Positions 11,701 to 20,700 of a stretch of DNA of 64,000 nucleotides are shown piece after piece. A model generated the notes under the pieces. That model ran no database searches. It was given only the letters and a program-made list of their open reading frames with translations, and was not told the origin of the DNA. The first letter of the stretch is position 1, and every line of letters starts with the position of its first letter. The position numbers were made by a program, and so were the translations under genes. The stretch is from Bagarius yarrelli (lineage: Eukaryota; Chordata; Actinopteri; Siluriformes; Sisoridae): the NCBI GenBank assembly GCA_005784505.1, contig VCAZ01000125.1, positions 124,001 through 188,000 on the forward strand, read 5' to 3'.

Positions 11701-13953
11701 TAAATAAGGCAATCATGGAAGAAACCCTGTTGGAGGCTGCAAAAGACTTGAGACTGGGAAGCTCTGGGAAGCCAGAGCTACAATGGAATGGTTTGTGTCA
11801 TAGAATATTCATGTGTTAGAATAGCTCAGTCAAAGTCCAGACCCAAATCCCATTGAGCATCTGGGGACTGTTCTTATTTAATCTGGCTGATCTTGAGCTA
11901 TTTCGCAAAGAAGAATAGACAAAAAATTTTGTCTCTAGATGTTCAAAGTTGGACTGGAAGCTGTAATTGCACCAAAAGGTGGCTCTACAAAGTATTGACG
12001 CAGAGGGGATGAATACAAAAGCACATCAAACTTTTCAGATTTTTATTTGCCTAAAACTTTCAAAACTGTATATCATTTTCGATTCACTTTACAATTATAT
12101 GCTACTTTGTGTTGGTTTATTACATAAAATCTCAATTAAAAAAAAACATTTAAATTTGTAGTTGTAGGGTGACAAAATTTAAAAAAGTTTTAGGGGTATA
12201 AAAACTTTTTTAAGACACTGTAAAAGTGTCCAGTGGTATGCACCTTTTTGTACTTATCTACTGGTTTAATAATACCTGTACAAAAAATGCTCCCTCTAGT
12301 GCCTGGGCAAGGTCATCATGACTGCTCAGCAGACTCAACTGCTCTGAAGCACTGAGCTTTCCCCGAAGCATTTGAGCTTCTTGAAGCTCTTCAACTTGCT
12401 TTCTGCTCAAATATGAAGAAAACAGGTTTATATTAAAATATATTATTTATTATTTTATATATTTATTATTGCATAAAAATAAAAAGGCATGTGCATCCTA
12501 TGCTTTGTCACCAGATCATAGACTGACAGGTTTGACAGTGCAGTCAACCACAAACACTGTCATAAAACCACTGGAGACAACGTGCAGGGATGTGTGGCGT
12601 TTATCACTCCAGTAGTGTTCCAAACACTTGCCAAAGACTAGCTGTTCTGGTGGCAACATAATGTCATGGTTTATAATCTTTCACTTTAACACACGTCATA
12701 TTTTTTTTTTTAATTCATTCATCCATTCCTGTGACCACTCTCCATCATGCCTACTTTAAAGGGCAGGGAGTGGTAGCTTAGCGGTTAAGGTGTTGGACTG
12801 CATGTTCCATTTCCAGTCCCACCAAAATGCCACCACTAGACCCCTGAGCAAGCCAATCAACTGCTCAGGTGGATAAATAAGCTTACTGTAAATTACTCTG
12901 CCAATAGCTGTAAATGTGAAAGTACTGTAATGCAAATAGTGCAATTCTTGACCTAGACTAATATGACAATAATTATCCTAATGTATTCTGCAATGCATTT
13001 CCTTCACTATTCATCGTAAAAGTCATACTGTAATCTAAAAGCATGTTGTGGTTGTTGGTAAAATCATAGAATTAGTACTCTATATATGGTATAATATTCT
13101 GCTACCCTCTCTACTGCCAGAAATCTTTAAATTTCTTATACCCTACAAACTTACTGTATATGCAATGGAGATGCTCACCCTTGTACTAGGTTAGGTTAAA
13201 AACTGTAAAATAATTATAAAATATATCTATTTGCACCAAAGTACAGGGATAAAGTAACCAGGCCAAAAAATGTAGTTAAAATAGTAGTGGGTTGTGGTAA
13301 ATTATATACTCACTAAAGTTTAATATTAAAGCCAGTCTAACCTCACTGTTTAAAGATATGCTGCCACTTTACAGGATAACAATTAACTTTAAGCCATTTT
13401 CTATCGATCTGTCACAGACCTGATTTCTGTGATGGCGTTCGATGCTTGTCCTGGCTGATTGTCATAGATTTTAACCCTGTATCCTCCACTTACGAACACC
13501 ATGGCCCAGGAGCGGCCAATTAGCCCACTGAAAGAGAAAACCATTGAATCCTATGTTATACAAATCAGTATTACCATCTGTGTAAGATCCATGGATAAGA
13601 AGTAAGGGTAGATGTATGGACTTTATGAATATTAGTAATATTATGTTTTGATTGGTTCAGTCTGATTTGTTGACAATCAATTAAACAGTTAGAGCAGAAA
13701 AATAACCTACTTTTACCAGATCATAACATTAGAACAACAGATAAACCGACCAAACACAATATTAGTTGCTAAATAATCTGGTAAACAGTCATACATATCA
13801 AAGGTCGAGCAGAAACTCAAATAAGACTGCTGCAGGAACTGAGCTCGATAGTTTTTAATTTTTACATTTCTAAATATTTATTTACATTCATTTAACTTAT
13901 CAACCTGCTCACCTTCCTATAACTGTAATTATTTTCCCTTTGGAGGCTGACAT
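1372..13953 (-). CDS. cryl1: Crystallin lambda 1 / L-gulonate 3-dehydrogenase
   Basis: This is a cytosolic NAD-dependent dehydrogenase of the 3-hydroxyacyl-CoA dehydrogenase fold that oxidises L-gulonate in the glucuronate-xylulose (uronate) pathway. The coding exons on the minus strand are 13953-13913, 13527-13420, 12402-12276, 9847-9686, 9250-9056, 2716-2608, 1685-1579 and 1470-1372. They sum to 948 nt, or 315 aa; the human protein has 319. The Rossmann GxGxxG motif (GSGLIG) is at residues 13-18. The active-site SHPVNPP segment places the conserved His at 145, matching the human position. The C-terminal domain holds the LGMRYAFIGPIETMHLNA stretch. The ATG at 13953 is the first in frame and is followed by the NAD-binding strand. 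Intron 5 (2717-9055) is swollen by transposons. Intron 6 uses a GC donor. The gene is divergent from IFT88. Confidence 0.97.
1686..2607 (-). other. cryl1: GC-AG intron (CRYL1 intron 6)
   Basis: The exon ends ...CCAAATG and the intron begins GCAAGT at 2607-2602. The only nearby GT, four bases further in, would join to an immediate in-frame stop in exon 7. Using the GC donor gives a protein that aligns with the family (NAPNG then LDDYLGRYREGI). The acceptor is ctccag ending at 1686. Confidence 0.8.
4330..4670 (+). repeat. Degenerate Tc1-like fragment, copy A
   Basis: This stretch contains AAGCATGGTGCTGGCAGCAT, the DNA that encodes the conserved KHGGGS-type block of Tc1 transposases. No ORF survives. 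It shares the order of landmarks with copy B near 5290-5610: TTTAAAATGTGTTA, TTTGGAGCA, the KHGGGS block, TACAACTACATATAAA and GGCACAGAAA. It lies in CRYL1 intron 5. Confidence 0.5.
5290..5615 (+). repeat. Degenerate Tc1-like fragment, copy B
   Basis: This is the second copy of the relic at 4330-4670. It contains AATGAAGCATGGTGGTGGCA at about 5432, then the shared TACAACTACATATAAA and GGCACAGAAA landmarks. It is too decayed to translate and also lies in CRYL1 intron 5. Confidence 0.5.
7077..7944 (-). pseudogene. Broken Tc1-like transposase
   Basis: The ATG at 7944 starts a typical Tc1 N-terminus (MRRSLQPTQMAQVVQLIQDG) with a helix-turn-helix. The frame is then lost and picked up in other frames: AQTVRNRLHEGGMRARRP, LFTDVKAGSH, and VMVWGCISLEGRTALHVLAR. 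The LNPIEHIWD block is present and keeps the catalytic Glu codon, but the first-Asp block reads FTDVKAG in place of the FTDESR of the other copy. The 3' end is truncated. It cannot encode an active enzyme. Confidence 0.9.
7077..8201 (-). mobile_element. Tc1-like transposon, 3'-truncated copy
   Basis: The terminal motif GTGTTCCCTTTATTTTTTTG (8175-8194) is the same terminus as the complete copy at 56181-57747, here in reverse orientation. The left (3') end of the element is missing: homology starts abruptly after an (AT)n run at about 7060-7076. Roughly 265 bp including one inverted repeat are lost. A second partial GAGCAGTG follows at about 8205-8212, suggesting local rearrangement. It lies in CRYL1 intron 5. 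Confidence 0.9.
8228..8678. mobile_element. Tc1/mariner-type MITE with about 40-bp TIRs
   Basis: The left end CACAGTCTTATGCAAAAGTT and the right end, in reverse complement CACAGTCTTATGCAAACGTT, pair for about 40 bases and continue through GGCACCCCTTGATAAATAA. The 451-bp body has no ORF. A related internal motif (TGTGCAAAAGTTTGGGCACCC) recurs at about 8447-8467. The element sits directly beside the truncated Tc1 copy and is bordered on the right by a (GT)n(AT)n microsatellite. Confidence 0.8.
8675..8730. repeat. (GT)n(AT)n microsatellite
   Basis: A run of GT dinucleotides grades into AT dinucleotides directly at the right end of the MITE. Confidence 0.95.
8791..8862 (+). repeat. Short fragment of a Tc1-like family
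   Basis: AATCATGTGGCAGCAGTG, then ATGCATTAAATCATGC, resembles the 5' part of a dispersed fish Tc1-like element. The same family recurs at 15256-15440. No coding capacity remains. Confidence 0.5.
9415..9606 (+). repeat. Degenerate ACAGACNGGGCAC minisatellite
   Basis: A purine/CA-rich tandem array between CRYL1 exons 5 and 4. The last units are regular (GGCACAGACG repeated at 9570-9606), while the earlier units are diverged. The 73-codon frame open across it is a product of the repeat, not a gene. Confidence 0.75.
10691..12220 (+). mobile_element. Tc1-like transposon, about 1530 bp, inactive
   Basis: The ends CAGTGCCTTGATAAAGTA and, in reverse, CAGTGTCTTAAAAAAGTT are inverted repeats flanked by TA (10689-10690 and 12221-12222). 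Subterminal sequence also pairs (TTTTTCACATTTTGTC versus TTTTTAAATTTTGTC). The element fills most of CRYL1 intron 3, and its right end is only 55 bp from the exon 3 splice donor at 12275. Confidence 0.9.
11037..11998 (+). pseudogene. Broken Tc1-like transposase
   Basis: The reading begins MKTKKLTRQVRGKVVKTFKA at 11037. It runs through a helix-turn-helix, a poly-G tract at about 11287-11300, the WSNETKVELFGK block and the KHGGGSIMLWECF block (11591-11630). Several frame changes and stops interrupt it, and the C-terminus ends near 11998. This is a dead copy; a shorter relative is at 35231-36391. Confidence 0.85.
12765..12928 (+). repeat. tRNA-derived SINE
   Basis: The head has an A-box-like GTGGTAGCTTAGCGGTTAAG and a B-box-like GTTCCATTTCC. 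The body is the same as in the copies at 24520 and 60683 (CCACCACT, ACCCCTGAGCAAG, TGCTCAGGTGGATAAATAA) and the tail includes CTGTAAATGTGAAA. It is a retroposon, not a tRNA gene. It lies in CRYL1 intron 2. Confidence 0.8.
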
Positions 13954-14764
13954 GATGTACAGTTAACAGCAAGTACAGTTTTAGCTGAAATTTATCCCAA
14001 ACTCCCAAACCTCGTGAATCATGTGCTTATAGGCGGTAACTTCTACGGAAGCCTACAAGTACCATAATAGGCACGTATTTATTAAAGTACACGTTTAAGG
14101 GGTGTTGTAGTTAGTTGGTTGTTGTTGTTGGTTTTTAAATGTTCAATATGTATTTATTTTAAAGACGTGGTAAATGCTAAGAATCAAACAGTAAGATTGC
14201 TAGAGTTAGATCTGCTTACAGCGCGCGCACACATACAGGTATCCTAGCAACAGCAGCTTGTATCCTGTGTTAGCATGGTGTTTTGTTCCGTTTGTTAATA
14301 GGCCCAAGTTATTTTATAATAAAAGACTAAAGCTGAAGTAATTTATAAATAAAACCATTTATATAGGTAAACCGAGCATCTCTGGTATGTTGTTTAATAT
14401 TTTAGCCTAGCCAAATAAGCTAAGCCATTCTGTTGAACTAAAGCAGCTAGCTTATATTATAACTTCTAATAATGTCTAATTAGCACAGCTAGCGATGCCT
14501 ACTTGGTTTGTGTTTGTTTTTGTTTTTTTTGTTGTTAAAGTACTTTAGGTAAATGATTTATATAGTACTTTATAGTGAAGTCATTATGCTTATGACATTT
14601 GTACGATAATACTGTCATGCGGTCATTTGGTGCGTTAGCCTACTTAGGTTAGTTATTACATCCTTTTTATAACGTCGGCCTTTATTCTGCTTTTTGTTTG
14701 GTTTGCATATATGGGCGTATTTTCATTTCCTAATACAACTTTGTGCTCTTTTTAAAAGTATATA
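13954..14764. promoter_or_regulatory. Divergent CRYL1/IFT88 promoter region
   Basis: The CRYL1 start codon (13953, minus) and the IFT88 start codon (14765, plus) face away from each other across 811 bp. No TATA box is placed convincingly. A short (GC)n/(CA)n patch lies at 14220-14232. A polypyrimidine tract and AG at 14757-14758, just upstream of the IFT88 ATG, looks like a splice acceptor, so IFT88 probably has an upstream noncoding first exon in this interval. Confidence 0.6.
14239..14251 (+). promoter_or_regulatory. Candidate RFX X-box for IFT88
   Basis: GTATCC-T-AGCAAC fits the RFX-family X-box (two half-sites, RYYNYY then RRNRAC) with one mismatch, in the third base of the first half. 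RFX factors drive ciliary genes including IFT components, and the site lies in the divergent promoter about 515 bp before the IFT88 ATG. This is pattern matching only. Confidence 0.4.
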
Positions 14765-17700
14765 ATGGACAACGTTCATCTTGTGGCAGAGGAAGAAGAT
14801 GATTTGTATTCAGGTTACAATGACTACAATCCCACATTCGACTCAGAGGTGTGCAGCTACACCATCCTGTCTGCAGAAATCGATCAAAAGTCTTGCCTCT
14901 ATTAATGCCATATAAGCCATTATTCACTTATATAAATTTTAACTCTGCAGGAGCTGAACAATGATGTTGGTTTTCAGCAAGCTGTGAGGACGAGTCATGG
15001 CAGACGGCCTCCTGTAAGATCTACGGTTTTAATCAATCAGCTGCATACTACAATTACATACTACATTCGCTAGGATTTGCCATTCTGATAATACTTTGCC
15101 ATTGGCATTTCTAGCCATGCCCACCTAATTATGCATGCAGTTTTGAAGCTTTCTCTTTCCTGAAATGTTTTACAACACAGAATGTTGGGTCTTCTATGTT
15201 ACTACTACATTATATTTCACTAACTATACAGTATGCTACCATAAGAAAACACTCGCAGAGCACTTTATTAATAACACCTGTGCACCTATTTATTCATGCT
15301 ACAATATAATTAGTCAGTTCTTTGGCAGCAGTGCAGCGTATAAAATGCTGAATTTAACAGATCACATCATTTTCGGAATGGGTTTTCCGATGATTTCAGT
15401 GATTTAAAAAATTTCTGACCTGGTTTCAATATTTCTAAAACTTGTGGACTTTCAAACATGACTATCTAATTTATTTACATTTCTGGTACTTGGCAGATGA
15501 CCTTACACAAGGCAACTTACAATTAAAAATTTTTATAACCGCCTGAGCGGTCGATGGTTAAGGGCCTTGCTCAGGGACCCGACAGTTGCATTTTAGTAAG
15601 GCATTTGATATTTTTATCAGCAATCCAACACCTTAATATCTTACCTAAATATAAATATCTCAGTCTTTTTACTGCACAAAATCAATAGGAAATTTTTATT
15701 ATAATCCCACAGACACTTTAAGTATCATTGCTGAATATGTGCATTCCATTGCGACAAGTTACCATCTAAAGGCTACCTCCAGCATGGCACTAAGTTAAAA
15801 CTGATCCTAATCCTAGTTTATGTAAATGACAATGTGTTCCTAAGTAGACTTTTTAGTAACCTTGTCTAAATCTATTAGAACTTAATATATGATAGATATA
15901 TATTAATCGTTTGAATTATAGATGACTGCAAAATTTCCCAGCACTGCTGTTGGAGGAAGACCTATAGGAACGTCCTATGGTGTAAGTAGAAATTAATATT
16001 AACTGGCATTTCATACGCAATTTGTCCAACTATCGTAATTTTTTTTCTCTATCAACAAAAGTTCCTAAAGAATTCACTCATGGTCCATCCATTGAATTCG
16101 ACCCTATAGTTGTTTTTGTTCATGCTGGTTTTTTTTAACATTTGTTGTTCATTAGCTGCGAACAACTATTGGTTCCTCAATGGGGAGGCCTATGACTGGG
16201 GCAGTGCAGGTAAGAACATCACGTTCAAATGCACTGGGTTGTAAAAAACCTTTGCACAGGTAAACGGATAAGTATCTTTTTGTTTTCTTAAGGATGGAGC
16301 TGCACGGCCCATGACTGCAGTGCGAGCAGCAGGATACTCGTCCTCTTTGACTAGAGGTAAGTGTGCAAATTTTATAATTAAAACTAGTATAGAATCTAAT
16401 TTTATTTACAATGGGTTTATAATGGTCTACAAATGTCAGTCATAACATGTCATATGTTTTTTACTTGGCAGAAAGGTTGTAAGTGATGTTGCAGAATGCA
16501 AGTGTTTTCTTTTTTTAGGCTCTACTTTTGATCCACTTGGCCAATCAAGAGGACCAGCTCCTCCATTAGAAGCCAAAAATGAAGACACGTATGTTCTGTT
16601 CTGTTTCATTATGAAAACCTGGCATTTTGTATTATAATAATGTAGCCTATAGTCTGTCACATTAATGAAATAATTGTCTATGTAATCCAGGCCAGAAGAG
16701 AAGATTAAGATATTGGAAAAGAAAGTGAATGATTTGATTGAGGAGAGCTGTATGGCCCATGCAAATGGCGATTTACAGCTGGTAAGTAAAATGTTGTCTT
16801 AATTTAACTTAGTAGATTGTGTAAATGTACATATGTACATGGACCAAGCTTCTAAAATACTGTGAATTCACTGAAGTACAGCCGTCTTATTTGTCTTTCT
16901 GTGGTTTATTTAGGCTCTCCAAAAGGCCAAAGAAGCTGGTAGAAAAGAAAGGCTGTTGATGAGACAAAGAGAGCAAACTAGCGCTGCAGATAATATCAAT
17001 TTGGATTTAACCTATTCAGTGAGTTCATCTCTTGTGAATCAAAGCTGCTTAAAATTAAATTTGATTTAATATAACAGATGCTGTCTTTGCCTTTTAGGTG
17101 CTGTTTAATTTGGCAAACCAGTACGCTAATAATGACATGAACACAGAAGCCTTGAACACCTACCAGCTCATTGTTAAGAACAAGATGTTAAATAATGCAG
17201 GTGATGTGATTACTAAAGTTTTGACATGTTACCAAATAATATTTAATTAGCAGCATGACTGTGCAAAGTCAGTTGGGACAATGACGTTTTAAACTAAACC
17301 ATATTTTAGCAGAGTCTACTAATAGTGGGTAGATTTTATATTGATATTAATAATAACAGTATCATTTAAAACATGATTAATTCAAATAATTTATGATATT
17401 TTAATATCGTATAGATTTCTAATAACAGTATTTGTTTTTTTCTGATACAGGACGACTGAAAGTGAACATGGCTAATATCTACTTTAAACAGAAAAACTAC
17501 CCCATGGCAATTAAATTTTATCGTATGGCTTTAGACCAAATATCGAATGTACACACAGAGATGAGGTAAGTTTCCTTAAATATTAGTTAGTATAAATGCA
17601 ATATATACTTATATTAAGTTATGTATAGTCGCTATATAATATTTATATACATAATCTGGGTGTGCGTGTTGGTTTTGTTTGCTAACTGCTTTTGTTTGTG

Positions 17701-20700
17701 TTAGGATAAAGGTCATGCAGAACATTGGTGTTGCCTTCATACGTATGGGCCAGTACTCAGATGCCATAACCTCTTTTGAGCACATTATGAGTGTTAGTCC
17801 CAACATCAAGACAGGCTTCAACTTAATTCTATGCTACTATGCCATCGGAGACCGTAAAATGATGAAAAAATCTTTCCAGAAACTAATCAGTGTGCCCCTT
17901 GGCATTGATGAGGAGGAGAAGTACATCCCCACAAATGTAAGCTTAAAGGATATCCTGCACCAATTTTGCTACACATTTCAATTTCCGCTTATAAATGTTG
18001 TACAATTTTTCAATTAAATTATTTACATTGGTTTACTCTTTATGGTAGGATGACCCACATGCAAGCTTACTGATTGAAGCCATTAAAAATGATCAGCTGC
18101 ATCAAATGGAGCGAGAAAGGTATCAGGAAATCCACCACAGTGAATTATCTGCCTCCACCCAGCCCTATTCTCTGCATAAGATAATTTTCAAATAAAACTA
18201 GTTAACAGTTTGAAAAAAACAAAGAGGAGATACTGTTCAGTATTTAGGATGCTGCACAATTTCTTACAAAACAATTACTTACATTTAAGCAAACTAGTTA
18301 TATTCTGTGTTTTTTTTTGTTTTGTTTTTTTACAAATGGTCCGATTCCCTACGAGACATTCAGACAAAATGCCAATGAATTTGCTTATAGATAATCAGGT
18401 TTTATACAAACTGTATAAGATTCAAGTTATTGCTGATAATATAATAATTTGTAATAAGATTTTTTGCGTTAAATTGTAAAACAAATACCAAACTAAACTC
18501 TTAGAATCACACTTGTCTGTATTGCTAATAAATGTTTTGATAATTTTATAAATAATTCTCTATTATAGAAAAGCCCTGGCTGAAAAGTACATCATGACAT
18601 CAGCAAAGCTTATTGCTCCAGCTATTGAGTCCACTTTTGCAGCTGGTTTTGACTGGTAAGTTGTCAATACAATACAGGGCCTTGAAGAAATAATGTATAC
18701 TAACTTATTAGCTAAGATAACCAATAATAAACCTAATAATAATAATTATAATAAAATACCAGGTATGTGTAGCTAAAGGCAATCAGACAGTAAAAATATA
18801 TTATCATCATTATGCCTGAATGTTGAATGTAGTATTATGATTTTAGGTGTGTAGATATGGTTAAAGGTTCGCAGTATGTGGAGCTGGCCAATGATCTAGA
18901 GATTAACAAAGCCATCACCTACCTGCGACAGAGAAACTTTAACCAGGTGAGAGAGGTCATAAAATAAATGATATGCATGAATGAATATGCATGTTACATA
19001 CTATTCCACCTGTTTCCTTTTTCCCTTGTCCAATTATTTGTCTCTTTACTGTTTCACACATTCCCATTGTTTTCTTTCTCTGTTTTACATTTGCTTGCCT
19101 GTTAAGGCTGAGGTATGTGTGTCCTGTCACAGGTTTTTAACAAGTGTCGTTTGTGGTATTTGTACATGTCTCACTGCCCCTCTCCTTTGTGCTACACAAA
19201 AAAATTGTAAACTCAAAATCAGGGTGAAATTGTAATAGACTAAGCAGTTATTTCAAATGCACCAAATATCTGACGCACTTGTCATGCTGTACAGGCAGTG
19301 GAAACACTGAAAACCTTTGAGAAGAAAGACAGTCGAGTGAAAAGTGCTGCTGCCACCAACCTTTCCTTTCTTTACTTCTTGGTATGTACAGACATGTAAA
19401 CTTATAGTTAGACATTCTGACATTGCATTTAAAATGACTTAGAGATTTTTTTAAATATAGTTCAGTACATTTTAGATTTTAGTTTCGAAAATCCCTTTTC
19501 AGCAAGTATTTACACCCTTGAAATTCAACCAGTATTTGCGTTAACTAATTGAAGGCAGTTATATATTCCAAAGTCTGCTCTTAATATTCTTTTTTTAATT
19601 GATTTATGGGAGATTTATATACGTGTGATAACAATATGCAATATATATTACTTTGAATATTAAAATAAACTTGCCATTGTTATTCCTTACAGGAGAAGGA
19701 TTTTGAACAAGCTGATCGCTATGCTGAACTGGCCATGAATGCTGACCGCTACAATCCTGCTGCCCTCATTAATAAAGGCAACACAGTGTTTGTAAAGCAA
19801 GACTATGAGAAAGCAGCTGAGTTTTATAAAGAAGCACTCCGGAACGACTCATCCTGCACGGAGGCCCTTTATAATTTAGGTCTTTTTTTTTTACTTCTAA
19901 AGACATAAACAGCAGATTTGCTAATTGTCGTTCTTTTATGCCTCTATTAACCACTTTATTTGTACACTTTGGTTTGAGATGCCATTTTAATCTAACAATT
20001 TTTCACTGCCACATGTATTTTGTTACATCCAGCTGTACTTTCTGTTTACCAGTGCTGAATCTTTCTTTACAGGGTTAACCAATAAGAAACTGGGGAGACT
20101 GGAAGAAGCTCTTGATTGCTTCTTGAAGCTCCATGCAATCCTAAGGAACTGCCCTCAAGTTATGTATCAGCTGGCCAACCTGTATCCTTTCAACACCTAC
20201 CAGAGTTTCAGTTGTATGTGTCAGTTTCTGTTTAGCTAGTTTGTGTTCTTTAACAGCCCTTAGATATGAGATGTTGGAGGATCTTCCCCAGGCTATTGAA
20301 TGGCTCATGCAGCTGATAAGTGTCACCCCCACTGACCCTCATGCATTAGCCAAGCTGGGAGAGTTATACGACAGCGAAGGTGACAAGTCACAAGCCTTCC
20401 AGTACTATTATGAGGCAAGGCCTTTTTTCAGATTATTTTCTTATAATTATTAGTATGTTTGATGCACTGTTTTTGCAAACAAATCAAAATGTTTAATTTC
20501 TTTTTCTTAGTCTTTCAGATACTTTCCTTCAAACATTCATGTCATTGAATGGTTGGGAGCATATTATATAGACACACAGTTTTGTGAAAAGGCAATTCAG
20601 TATTTTGAAAGGGCAACACTCATCCAGTAAGTTGCTTTCTGTTTTTCTTAATATATAATCCTAGATCAATCAGTTCCTCTAAAGTTTTTGGGTTATTTAA

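Noticed and set aside
12780..12830. tRNA-like A and B boxes
   Set aside because: The copies at 12765, 24520 and 60683 share a non-tRNA body and tail and cannot form a full cloverleaf. They are SINEs, not tRNA genes.
20257..20263. Use of the first AG (taacag) as the IFT88 exon 18 acceptor
   Set aside because: It would add CCCTTAG and give an in-frame stop. The AG seven bases later keeps frame and suits the U12 branch spacing.
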